A stretch of DNA of 8,299 bases from BOG-908 sp964250925 (GCA_964250925.1 CAXUHU010000132.1:1-8299); one strand, 5' to 3'. Positions 1 through 7,425 are shown, counted from the stretch's first letter. The notes: generated from the sequence alone by a model not told the origin. Made by a program: numbers and translations.

Positions 1-243
1 GCCGTAATAGGGCGGGGGCGGCTGCGGCGTGGTCGCTACGCCTGTGCCGGCGCCCAGCACACCGCCGGCCAAAGCGCCGATGGCCGCGCCGCGGCCGCCA
101 CCGGCAATGCCGCCGATCGCCGCACCTGCGCCTGCACCCAGCAGCCCGCCGCCGACCGCGCGCTGGCCCGGATCGTAGGGGTTAGTGCAGCTGGCCAGGC
201 CCAACAGGCCGGTCAGCCCTACGATGATGACTGAATTACGCAT
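1..243 (-). CDS. Glycine-zipper lipoprotein, 3' end cut by window edge
   Basis: This reading frame starts at an ATG at 243 on the minus strand and is still open at position 1, so only the first 81 residues are visible. The N-terminus is a short lipoprotein signal peptide: a hydrophobic stretch (residues 5-17) ends in the lipobox LASC, with Cys19 as the predicted lipidated residue. Residues 30-70 are almost entirely Gly, Ala, Leu, Ile and Val with GxxxG spacing, the glycine-zipper pattern seen in small outer-membrane lipoproteins and in the membrane-inserting part of larger ones. The visible end is proline-rich (PQPPPPYYG). An AAAGGA ribosome binding site lies 8 nt upstream (252-257). It is 25 nt downstream of a paralogous gene and probably cotranscribed with it. 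The cellular role is unknown; an envelope location is inferred from the lipobox. Confidence 0.75.
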   Translation of the reverse strand, partial: MRNSVIIVGLTGLLGLASCTNPYDPGQRAVGGGLLGAGAGAAIGGIAGGGRGAAIGALAGGVLGAGTGVATTPQPPPPYYG

Positions 244-268
244 GAACGTCGTCCTTTCTCATGTCGTC

Positions 269-475
269 TCAACGCGGCGTCGTTACCGCGCCGCCAATGG
301 CTCCGGCTGCTCCACCGATCACCGCACCTGTTCCGGGACTGCCGCCCAGCAGTGCCCCTGCCCCTGCGCCTGCACCAGCCCCGATCAGACCGCCGGTGAC
401 CGCGCGCGTCCCCGGGTCCTGCCCGCAGGCGGCAAGCGAGGCTAAGATGGCCGCCAGTGTCAGACACCGTATCAT
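269..475 (-). CDS. Small glycine-zipper lipoprotein (68 aa)
   Basis: This 68-residue protein has an N-terminal hydrophobic segment and the lipobox LAAC, with Cys17 as the predicted lipidated cysteine. A run of Gly, Ala, Ile and Leu with GxxxG repeats (about residues 28-63) fills nearly all the mature protein. A strong GAGGAG ribosome binding site sits 8 nt before the ATG (484-489 on the plus strand). It aligns well with the gene just downstream: both have DPG-x-RAV, then G-x-GL, then GAGAGA, and end their zipper with a TTP motif. The two therefore look like products of a tandem duplication. Low-complexity proteins like this are often called osmotically inducible lipoprotein or glycine-zipper family proteins; the exact function cannot be told from sequence. 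Long plus-strand frames opposite it look like shadows, because the lipobox and both ribosome binding sites favour the minus strand. Confidence 0.75.
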   Translation of the reverse strand: MIRCLTLAAILASLAACGQDPGTRAVTGGLIGAGAGAGAGALLGGSPGTGAVIGGAAGAIGGAVTTPR

Positions 476-527
476 GGTAGTTGCTCCTCAAGTACTAAAG
501 CGCTGCTCGGTCGGCGCACGTCGCCGG

Positions 528-540
528 TTGCAAATTGCAA
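528..540. promoter_or_regulatory. Candidate operator dyad upstream of lipoprotein operon
   Basis: TTGCAA occurs twice, separated by one A, giving TTGCAAATTGCAA. Each half is itself a palindrome, so the whole is a perfect dyad around the central base. It lies about 53 bp upstream of the lipoprotein start codon at 475, a suitable place for a regulator site. No regulator can be named, and chance occurrence is possible in this short AT-richer patch. Confidence 0.25.
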
Positions 541-655
541 TGCTTGGAGTGGATAGCGGGTTCCGCTGGTCTTGCTCCGCGGGGGGGCGGCGGGTAACCC
601 CCGGCGCTTCATACGGCCCGGGGCGGTGCCCCTGGACCCTGCGGGGGCCAGGCGG

Positions 656-716
656 CCCCAGACCCCGATTTTATCGAGGCCTTGATGAGGGCTTTGGGCG
701 AAGCCGGGGTCTGGGG
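656..716. repeat. 12-bp perfect inverted repeat in mreB upstream region
   Basis: CCCCAGACCCCG at 656-667 is exactly reverse-complementary to CGGGGTCTGGGG at 705-716, with a 37-nt loop between. It lies about 85 bp upstream of the mreB start. It has no T tract, so it is not a classical intrinsic terminator. It could be a dispersed intergenic palindrome or an mRNA 5' structure; a count of copies in the genome would decide. Confidence 0.5.
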
Positions 717-752
717 ATCACTCCTCAGCGGGGTCGAGGGGCGTCACGCGTA

Positions 753-790
753 GGCGTGCTTCCGCACGCCGCCCTTGCCCACTTAAGGGT
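753..790 (+). promoter_or_regulatory. mreB leader hairpin with possible Shine-Dalgarno masking
   Basis: A perfect 7-bp stem, GGCGTGC (753-759) with GCACGCC (764-770) and loop TTCC, is followed at once by GCCCTT (771-776), which can pair with AAGGGT (785-790). The latter is the only good ribosome binding site for mreB, 9 nt before the ATG at 800. The two stems would stack directly. This could damp mreB translation. The pairing is visible in the sequence; any regulatory effect is inference. Confidence 0.35.
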
Positions 791-799
791 AGTCTCAGC

Positions 800-1843
<1,044 letters not shown>

Positions 1844-1976
1844 TCGTGTCATAATGCTTAAGGGCTCGAAAGGGACCGTTTGAGAATGCGCTACGGCGAG
1901 TCATCCAACGTGCCTTTTGAGAACCGGCGCGGAGCGGCCGTTGGGGCCGTGAGCACCGGAAGCGCGGAAAGGCGCG

Positions 1977-2900
1977 TTGGATGGCCGCCGTAATAGCATT
2001 GTCGGACGGTCCCGCTTGATCAGGCTATCGATACAGGCCCGGCAGGCGCTGGCCCGCCTTACGCTTCCCGTGCTGATCATGGCCTCGCTGGCGCTGATGC
2101 TGCTGGGCCGCGCCACCCCGCTCGTGCCGGAACGCGCGCGCATTACCCTATCTGATGCGCTCGCCCCCCTATACGCCGTAGTGGATGCCCCGTTGCGGGC
2201 CATGCGCGGCACGGCGCGCGCGGTCCGCGAAACGGTGTCCCTCCGCTCGGAGGTCGACCGGCTGCGGCTGGAGAACGAGCGCCTGCGCCACTGGTACGAC
2301 GTGGCCATGGCGCTGGACGCCGAGAACGCCACGCTGAAGGACAACCTGCACTGGGTGCCCGACCCGAAGCTGAGCTTCGTCACCGCCCGCGTGGTAGCCG
2401 ATGCGGGTGGGGTGTACGCCCGCTCGGTGCTGCTCTCGGTCGGCCCGCACAGCGACATACGCCGCGGCGAGGTGGCGCTGGACGCCGCCGGCCTGGCCGG
2501 ACGCGTGACGGAGGTGGGCGCCCGCAGCGCGCGCGTGCTGCTGATCACCGACATGAACAGCCGGATTCCGGTGCTGCTGGAACACAGCCGCGCGCGCGCC
2601 ATCCTCGTCGGCGCCAACGCGCCCAACCCGCGGCTGCTTTACGTGCAGGACGGCATTCATGCCCAGGAGGGCGAGCGGGTCATGACCTCGGCCGAGGCCG
2701 GCGCCTTTCCTGCCGGCCTGTTGATCGGGACGGTGCATTTTGGTCCTACCGGCCAGGTCGAAGTGGCGCCAGCCGCCGATCTTGGCCGCTTGGAGATTGT
2801 ACGCATCTTCGACTACGGCCTGGCCGGCATCGTGCCGCCGGAATCGGCTGCCGGCCGTCGGCCGTCGATCGCCGTCACGGCCTCGACGATCGGCAACTGA
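1977..2900 (+). CDS. mreC: Rod shape-determining protein MreC
   Basis: MreC is a bitopic inner-membrane protein whose periplasmic part links MreB/MreD to PBP2 and activates it. The product has a short cytoplasmic N-terminus, one membrane helix (about residues 29-44), a coiled-coil segment (about 79-125, rich in Arg, Leu and Glu heptads) and then the MreC beta-barrel domain. That domain includes the characteristic GLAGRVTEVGARSARVLLITD stretch (172-192) and an HFGPTGQ-type turn near 254-260. The start is uncertain. The frame is closed by a stop at 1950-1952 and has no ATG before the membrane helix, so translation must begin at a TTG: 1977 (GGAAAGG just upstream, spacing 4 nt) or 2016 (giving a 294-residue protein beginning near IRLSIQARQ). 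It lies 133 nt after mreB and 15 nt before mreD. Confidence 0.93.
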   Translation: MDGRRNSIVGRSRLIRLSIQARQALARLTLPVLIMASLALMLLGRATPLVPERARITLSDALAPLYAVVDAPLRAMRGTARAVRETVSLRSEVDRLRLENERLRHWYDVAMALDAENATLKDNLHWVPDPKLSFVTARVVADAGGVYARSVLLSVGPHSDIRRGEVALDAAGLAGRVTEVGARSARVLLITDMNSRIPVLLEHSRARAILVGANAPNPRLLYVQDGIHAQEGERVMTSAEAGAFPAGLLIGTVHFGPTGQVEVAPAADLGRLEIVRIFDYGLAGIVPPESAAGRRPSIAVTASTIGN

Positions 2901-2915
2901 AGGCCGGCGGCCGGG

Positions 2916-3464
2916 ATGGACAACAAACCTGGCATTCGGCCGCGGCTGGGGCTGTGGCACCGGCTTGACGTGGCCTCCCGCTACGCCTTTCCGGCCGTGC
3001 AGACGGTTGTTGTGCTGCTGCTGCTCTCCGCTCCGTTCGGCCTTCCCGGCCAGGCGCAGCTGCAGCCGGCCTGGGCGATGGCCAGCGTGTATTTCTGGTC
3101 GCTGTATCGGCCCGCATCGATGCCGGCGCTCCTGGTGTTCGGCGTGGGCCTGCTGCTCGATCTGCTCGCGCAGGGGCCGGTCGGCATACAGGTGCTGGTG
3201 CTGCTGCTGATCCACGCGGCGGCGCTGCGGTTCCGCCGCGCCCTGACGCGCAGCGGGTTCGCGGCCGTCTGGCTGGTGTTCGCGAGCCTGGCTGCCGGTG
3301 CCGCCCTGGCCGAGTGGCTGCTGGTGGTTCTGCTGACGTGGAGCGCGGTGCCGCCCTGGCCCGGGCTGTTCGAGTGGGGGCTGGCGGCCGGCCTCTACCC
3401 GTTCTTGGCGCTGCACCTGATCACCCTGCACCGCGGCCGCGCCGCGCCTGAGCAAGCGAGCTGA
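2916..3464 (+). CDS. mreD: Rod shape-determining protein MreD
   Basis: MreD is a small polytopic inner-membrane subunit of the Rod complex. The 182-residue product is strongly hydrophobic, with about five to six membrane segments (roughly 24-41, 52-64, 69-84, 90-105, 116-140, 153-170). The central block, YRPASMP followed by LLLDLLAQGPVG (64-90), fits the conserved MreD pattern of Arg-Pro, then a GLLxDLL helix, then G-P-x-G. Like most MreD proteins it has little else conserved, and its identity rests also on its place between mreC and mrdA. It begins 15 nt after the mreC stop, with GAAGG overlapping that stop as ribosome binding site. Its TGA overlaps the ATG of a mini-ORF that leads into mrdA. 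Confidence 0.93.
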   Translation: MDNKPGIRPRLGLWHRLDVASRYAFPAVQTVVVLLLLSAPFGLPGQAQLQPAWAMASVYFWSLYRPASMPALLVFGVGLLLDLLAQGPVGIQVLVLLLIHAAALRFRRALTRSGFAAVWLVFASLAAGAALAEWLLVVLLTWSAVPPWPGLFEWGLAAGLYPFLALHLITLHRGRAAPEQAS

Positions 3465-3490
3465 TGACCGAACGTCAGACAGCATCATGA
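3464..3490 (+). promoter_or_regulatory. Eight-codon mini-ORF coupling mreD to mrdA
   Basis: The mreD stop (TGA, 3462-3464) shares its A with an ATG at 3464 (TGATG). That ATG opens a frame of eight sense codons (MTERQTAS) whose TGA stop at 3488-3490 overlaps the mrdA start in ATGA (3487-3490). The mrdA start has no clear Shine-Dalgarno of its own, so a ribosome could be passed from mreD through the mini-ORF to mrdA by two termination-reinitiation steps. The overlaps are seen directly; coupled translation is inferred. Confidence 0.4.
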
Positions 3491-5346
3491 AACAGGAAGG
3501 CACCCGCAACGGCGTGTTTACCCGGCGCGCCCTGCTGCTGATGGCGGGGCAGACGGCCGCACTCGGCACGCTGGGCGTAAAACTCTACCGCGTGCAGGTG
3601 GAGCAGGGCGCAAAATATGCGACGCTGGCCGAAAACAACCGGGTCAGCGCCCGGCTGATCGCGCCGCCGCGCGGCCGCATCCTGGATCGCTTCGGCGAGG
3701 CGCTCGCCGGCAACACGCTGAACTGGCGCGCCCTGATCCTGGCCGAGGAGACCACCGACGTCGCCGCCACCCTGGCCGCCTTCGACCGCCTGGTGCCGCT
3801 GGAAGACCACGACCGCACCCGCATCGAGCGCGACCTGAAGCATAACCGGCGCTTCATCCCGGTTACCTTGAAGGAGTTTCTCGACTGGGACCAGATGGCC
3901 CGCATTGAGGTGAACGCGCCCGACCTGCCCGGCGTGTTCGTCGATGTCGGCACCACGCGCCACTACCCGTTCGGCCCGGATCTGGCTCACATCGTGGGCT
4001 ACGTGGCCCCGCCCAGCGATGCCGATCTGGGCTTAGACCCTGTGCTGGCACTGCCCGGCGTGCGCGTCGGCCGCGCGGGCGTGGAGCAGTTTCACGAGGA
4101 GGACCTGCGCGGCGACGCCGGCGAGGTGCAGATGGAGGTCAACGCCGTCGGCCGCATCATACGCGAGCTGGACCGCACCGAAGGCGCGCCGGGCGACGAG
4201 ATCGGGCTCACCATCGACATCGGCCTGCAGCGCAGCGTGCTGGGTCGCCTGGCCGACATGGCAGCCAGCGCCGTGGTGATGGACTGCACCAACGGCGAAG
4301 TTCTCGCCATGACGACGACGCCCAGCTTCGACCCGGCACTGTTCGACAGCGGCGTCAGCCAGGCGCAGTGGAACGAGTGGACCGCGGACCGCAAGACGCC
4401 CCTCATTAACAAGGCGACGGCCGGCGTCTATCCGCCCGGCTCCACCTTTAAAATGGCCGTGGGGCTGGCCGGATTGCAGTCCGGCGCCATTACCGAGACC
4501 GACCGGATCAACTGCCCGGGCTACCTCAATTTGGGCGACACGCGGTTTCACTGCTGGAAGAAGCACGGCCACGGCTCGCTCGACCTGCACGGCGCGCTGA
4601 AGCATTCCTGCGACGTGTTCTTCTACGAGACGGCGCGGCGCGCCGGCATCGATGCGGTGGCGCAGGTGGCCAACCAGTTCACCCTTGGGGTGGATACCGG
4701 GGTCGATCTGCCCGGCGCCCGCAAGGGCTTGATGCCCACCACGGCCTGGCGCCGCCGGCATGGCCATCAATGGACCATCGGCGACACCATCAGCTGCGGC
4801 ATCGGCCAGGGTTTTGTTCTGGCCACCCCCCTGCAACTGGCGGCCTACGTCAGCCGCATCGCGACCGGCCGCGCGGTGGTGCCGCATGTGACGCGGCTGC
4901 TCGCCGGGGCGACGCAGACCGGCGGCAAGGCGGAGGACTGGCCGGTGCTGGACGTTCCTGAAGCTGGCCTGCAACTGGTTCGGGGCGGCATGTTTGCGGT
5001 GGTCAACGAAGCCGGCGGCACTGCGCCGCATGCCCGATTGGGGCTGCCGGGCATGCAGTTGGCCGGCAAGACCGGATCCAGCCAGGTGCGCCGCGTCAGC
5101 CGCTGGGCGCGCGAGCATGGGCATTTCAACAGTGCGAGCCTGCCTTGGGAGTTCCGCCCGCACGCGCTGTTCGTATGCTACGCGCCGTACGATGCGCCGC
5201 GCTATGCGGTGGCTGTCGTTGTGGAGCACGGCAACGCCGGTGCGGACGTGGCTGCCCCGCTGGCGCGTGACATCATGCGGGACACCATCCTCCGCGATCC
5301 TGCGCGGCGGCAAGTGGCGCCGGGGCAGACGGTGGCTTCTGGATAG
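3487..5346 (+). CDS. mrdA: Penicillin-binding protein 2 (Rod-complex transpeptidase)
   Basis: PBP2 is the monofunctional class B transpeptidase that cross-links new peptidoglycan during cell elongation, anchored in the inner membrane with its catalytic domain in the periplasm. The 619-residue product has an N-terminal membrane anchor (about residues 14-33), a pedestal/dimerisation domain with the conserved IAPPRGRILDR block (58-68), and a transpeptidase domain. The three active-site motifs are present: S319-T-F-K322 within YPPGSTFKM, S374-C-D376 (PBP2 proteins commonly have SxD where other PBPs have SxN), and K528-T-G530. The ATG overlaps the stop of an upstream mini-ORF. rodA, the partner SEDS glycosyltransferase often found next, does not follow. 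Ser319 should be the penicillin-acylated residue. Confidence 0.96.
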   Translation: MKQEGTRNGVFTRRALLLMAGQTAALGTLGVKLYRVQVEQGAKYATLAENNRVSARLIAPPRGRILDRFGEALAGNTLNWRALILAEETTDVAATLAAFDRLVPLEDHDRTRIERDLKHNRRFIPVTLKEFLDWDQMARIEVNAPDLPGVFVDVGTTRHYPFGPDLAHIVGYVAPPSDADLGLDPVLALPGVRVGRAGVEQFHEEDLRGDAGEVQMEVNAVGRIIRELDRTEGAPGDEIGLTIDIGLQRSVLGRLADMAASAVVMDCTNGEVLAMTTTPSFDPALFDSGVSQAQWNEWTADRKTPLINKATAGVYPPGSTFKMAVGLAGLQSGAITETDRINCPGYLNLGDTRFHCWKKHGHGSLDLHGALKHSCDVFFYETARRAGIDAVAQVANQFTLGVDTGVDLPGARKGLMPTTAWRRRHGHQWTIGDTISCGIGQGFVLATPLQLAAYVSRIATGRAVVPHVTRLLAGATQTGGKAEDWPVLDVPEAGLQLVRGGMFAVVNEAGGTAPHARLGLPGMQLAGKTGSSQVRRVSRWAREHGHFNSASLPWEFRPHALFVCYAPYDAPRYAVAVVVEHGNAGADVAAPLARDIMRDTILRDPARRQVAPGQTVASG

Positions 5347-5353
5347 CAAGACG

Positions 5354-5444
5354 TCCTTTTTCGAAAAGGAATGACCAAAAAAACTTTTGTTCTTGTGACG
5401 TGCAATAGACAAAAGTCTTTTGCTTCTTTTCTTCAGAAAAGAAG
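5354..5444. repeat. AT-rich cluster of palindromes after the mre operon
   Basis: Three hairpins crowd into an AT-rich island within otherwise GC-rich DNA. TCCTTTT (5354-5360) pairs with AAAAGGA (5364-5370). ACTTTTGT (5383-5390) pairs with ACAAAAGT (5409-5416). CTTCTTTTC (5423-5431) pairs with GAAAAGAAG (5436-5444) around a TTCA loop. The first starts 8 nt after the mrdA stop, so the set may end the operon transcript. The composition and the palindromes also fit a dispersed intergenic repeat or mobile palindrome of the kind seen in Acetobacteraceae. It carries no gene. Confidence 0.5.
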
Positions 5445-5570
5445 TTCTTGCTTACCACGCCAGACCCCGCCCAAGGCGCATCGCCCGCGGTAAACCTTTC
5501 GCAAGCTGGGGCATACGTGTGGCGCTCGGCCGCGTTCACTCGGCGGAAGTCGCTACCGGCTACCGTCACC

Positions 5571-5576
5571 GAGGAT
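5571..5576 (+). promoter_or_regulatory. Ribosome binding site fixing the catalase start
   Basis: GAGGAT lies 8 nt before the ATG at 5585. It settles the start, because the same frame stays open upstream to 5420, through the AT-rich palindromes, where the translated sequence does not look like catalase. Confidence 0.6.
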
Positions 5577-5584
5577 CAACGCCG

Positions 5585-6499
5585 ATGTTCATGCGCATAG
5601 ACAAGCTGCAAGCCGCCCTGCCGGAGCCGAAGAGGGCGGACCCGAACGCCGCGGCTGCCTTGCAGGAATTGCTGGGCGGAAAATACGGCGAGATGTCCAC
5701 GCTGGGCAACTACATGTTCCAGAGCTTCAACTTCCGCAGCAAGAGCAACCTGCGGCCGTTTTACAGCCTGGTGGCGAGCATTACGGCCGAGGAACTGGGC
5801 CATGTGGAGCTGGTCAGCAACGGCGTGGCGATGCTGAACAACGGCCCGGGCGACCCGACGGAGAACGTCGACATCTCCAAGTCGCCGTTTGAGGCGATGC
5901 AGGACATACGGTTGGCAGCCTCGTTCCTGTCCAACGGCGGCGGTGCCATGCCGATGAACTCCAACGGCGCCTCGTGGAACATGGATTTCGTGACCACCAC
6001 GGGCAACGTGATCATCGACCTGCTGCACAACTTCCACCTGGAATGCGGCGCGCGAATCCACAAGCTGCGCGTCTATGAGACGGTGAGCGACCCGACGTCG
6101 CGTGAGGTATGCGGCTACCTGCTGGTGCGCGGTTCGGTGCATGCGCACGCCTATGCGCTGGCGCTGAAGAAGCTGACCGGCGTCGAAATAGAGAAGATGC
6201 TGCCCACGCCGAACATCAACCTGAGCCGCGTGCCCGAGTGCCAGAAATATCTGAACGAGGGCAGCCATCGCAGGCTGTACCGTTTCAGCCCGGACGACTA
6301 CAAGGAGATGTCGGGCATCTGGGGCAACGGCGAAGTGGCGCTGCCCGGCGACCCGCCCGGCGAGCTGGAAGTGGTGGACGGCTGCCCGGAGGGCGGCAAG
6401 ATCTCGGACATGGTGGGCAATTACGGCGCGTTCGCGCCCGACTACGCGCCGGAGGAAATGTTCGAGGTAGCAACCAAGCTCTACAAAATGTCACGCTGA
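5585..6499 (+). CDS. Manganese (non-haem) catalase
   Basis: This 304-residue protein belongs to the dimanganese catalases, which convert two H2O2 to two water and O2 using a ferritin-like four-helix bundle. The N-terminus MFMRIDKLQ and the GGKYGEMSTLGNYMFQSFNF block are typical of the family. By comparison with the Thermus and Lactobacillus enzymes, the predicted metal ligands are all present: Glu36, Glu70 and His73 (in AEELGH), Glu153 (in FHLECGARIH) and His186 (in VHAHAY). The 33-residue spacing of Glu153 and His186 also fits. There is no signal peptide, so it should be cytosolic. Family names such as KatN are used for such enzymes, but I cannot fix a symbol. It is separated from mrdA by 238 nt with palindromes, so it is likely an independent unit. 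A terminator-like hairpin follows at 6515. Confidence 0.96.
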   Translation: MFMRIDKLQAALPEPKRADPNAAAALQELLGGKYGEMSTLGNYMFQSFNFRSKSNLRPFYSLVASITAEELGHVELVSNGVAMLNNGPGDPTENVDISKSPFEAMQDIRLAASFLSNGGGAMPMNSNGASWNMDFVTTTGNVIIDLLHNFHLECGARIHKLRVYETVSDPTSREVCGYLLVRGSVHAHAYALALKKLTGVEIEKMLPTPNINLSRVPECQKYLNEGSHRRLYRFSPDDYKEMSGIWGNGEVALPGDPPGELEVVDGCPEGGKISDMVGNYGAFAPDYAPEEMFEVATKLYKMSR

Positions 6500-6514
6500 G
6501 CAGGGTGCGGGCGA

Positions 6515-6532
6515 GGGCGAACGCCTTCGCCC
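6515..6532 (+). terminator. Terminator-like hairpin after catalase
   Basis: GGGCGAA (6515-6521) pairs perfectly with TTCGCCC (6526-6532) around a CGCC tetraloop, 15 nt past the catalase stop. No run of T follows, so if it ends transcription it is an atypical or Rho-assisted terminator. Confidence 0.4.
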
Positions 6533-6561
6533 GGCAGCGCAGACAGAGCAGCGCTGACTCC

Positions 6562-6606
6562 GTATCGAAATTGATACTTGACCGTCTCTAATTTTGTCCG
6601 TATGCG
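6562..6606 (+). promoter_or_regulatory. Candidate promoter and operator before the PEP-CTERM gene
   Basis: TTGACC (6578-6583) stands 17 bp before TATGCG (6601-6606), a plausible but weak sigma-70-type pair. Directly upstream, GTATC (6562-6566) and GATAC (6573-6577) form an inverted repeat abutting the -35. The patch is less GC-rich than its surroundings and lies between two separate genes, as expected for a promoter. A candidate only. Confidence 0.3.
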
Positions 6607-6643
6607 TTCGTTCTGTTGACCAAACGGACGCTGGGGACATTCG

Positions 6644-7339
6644 ATGCGCACCACTCTACTGGCCTGCCTGCTCGCGGCTCCGCTGCTTGCCCCTGCCGCA
6701 GGGCGGGCGGCAGTGATTACGGACGTGGAACTGTACGGGGAGGCGGTGACGTTCGGCAGCGACGCGTTTTCGACGGCGAACGGGTTCGCCGGGCAGAGCG
6801 GGCTGGCTGGGCAGATCGTGCTGACGACCGGCGGCGGTACGACGGTGGATGCGTGGTGCATCGACCTGTTCCACGACGTCTACCTCGGCGCCGGCCAGGC
6901 CCTAAGCTACAATGGCCAGACCCTGGTCGGCTCCACCAACGGCGATGACGGGTTTCTCTCGGCGCAGCAGGCCCAGGAGATCGGCGGCCTGGTCGATTAC
7001 GGCAACAGCATCGTGGCGCACGGCGCCAGCACCGACCAGGCGGCCGCCATTCAGATGGCGATCTGGACGGTGGAGTTTCCCACCCTGACGTTTTCCGCCC
7101 CAACCGCCGCGGTGGCTGACGAACAGGCCGACCTCGCGTTGGCGCCCTCGCTGTACGGTGGCGTGGAATCCTATGTCAGCCTGACCGGCACGCAGGAGCT
7201 TGCCGCCGACACGAGCCAGGTGCCGGAGCCCGCGCCGGTCGGCGTGCTGGGGGTAGGCTTGCTGAGCCTGGGGCTGGTGCGGCGTGCGCCGGCCGACGGA
7301 CGTGCGTCTAGGCGCCCAGTAGGGCCGGAGCGGCCCTAG
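6644..7339 (+). CDS. Secreted PEP-CTERM protein with thioester-like motifs
   Basis: This 231-residue protein has a signal peptide (hydrophobic core about 4-19, likely cleaved near residue 22-23) and a PEP-CTERM sorting signal: VPEP (193-196), a hydrophobic helix (about 198-212) and Arg-Arg (213-214). Such proteins are exported and processed by an exosortase, often alongside exopolysaccharide. The middle holds DAWCIDL with Cys72 and an AAIQMAIW block with Gln137. This Cys plus hydrophobic-Q-x-x-hydrophobic pattern is known from thioester (TQXA-type) domains, in which Cys and Gln form an internal bond able to attach covalently to a surface; that function is inferred here. Unusually, 17 residues follow the Arg-Arg, where such proteins normally stop within a few; this tail overlaps a hairpin. 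GGGGA lies 6 nt before the ATG. No exosortase gene is in view. It converges on tRNA-Sec. Confidence 0.8.
   Translation: MRTTLLACLLAAPLLAPAAGRAAVITDVELYGEAVTFGSDAFSTANGFAGQSGLAGQIVLTTGGGTTVDAWCIDLFHDVYLGAGQALSYNGQTLVGSTNGDDGFLSAQQAQEIGGLVDYGNSIVAHGASTDQAAAIQMAIWTVEFPTLTFSAPTAAVADEQADLALAPSLYGGVESYVSLTGTQELAADTSQVPEPAPVGVLGVGLLSLGLVRRAPADGRASRRPVGPERP
7320..7338. terminator. Perfect hairpin between convergent PEP-CTERM and selC genes
   Basis: TAGGGCCG (7320-7327) pairs with CGGCCCTA (7331-7338) around a GAG loop: an 8-bp perfect stem. It runs into the stop codon of the PEP-CTERM gene (7337-7339) and lies in the 3' flank of the opposing tRNA gene, so it could serve both directions. There is no T tract on either side. 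Confidence 0.4.
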
Positions 7340-7425
7340 CGGCCCAAGCGATCGCGCTATGACCGGCTAAACGGCTTCGACATCGCCAATCGGGGCGGCT
7401 GGCGAGTTGGGGCAAGGTGGTTGGG

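Larger units (their letters stand above)
476..799. other. Gene-free divergent spacer between lipoprotein genes and mreB
   Basis: No reading frame here looks like a real gene. The spacer should hold promoters firing both ways: leftward for the lipoprotein pair and rightward for mreB. I could not pick a convincing -35/-10 pair on either strand. It does hold a short dyad (528-540), a GC-rich complex of hairpins at 620-652 (for example GGGGC at 620-624 with GCCCC at 628-632), a 12-bp inverted repeat (656-716) and a structured mreB leader (753-790). Such GC-rich palindromic spacer sequence is reminiscent of the dispersed intergenic repeats of Acetobacteraceae, from memory only. Confidence 0.5.

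Noticed and set aside
528..563. TTGCAA as a -35 box for mreB
   Set aside because: No acceptable -10 at 16-18 bp spacing, and it would give a leader of more than 230 nt.
2169..3569. 466-codon minus-strand ORF opposite mreC and mreD
   Set aside because: Arg/Gln/His-rich composition and exact opposition to recognised genes; a high-GC shadow frame.
4033..5412. 459-codon minus-strand ORF opposite mrdA
   Set aside because: Shadow of mrdA, with no recognisable domain and its start within the AT-rich palindromes.
5420..5584. N-terminal extension of the catalase frame
   Set aside because: It reads through the palindromes, has no family similarity, and the GAGGAT site with ATG 5585 gives the typical catalase N-terminus.
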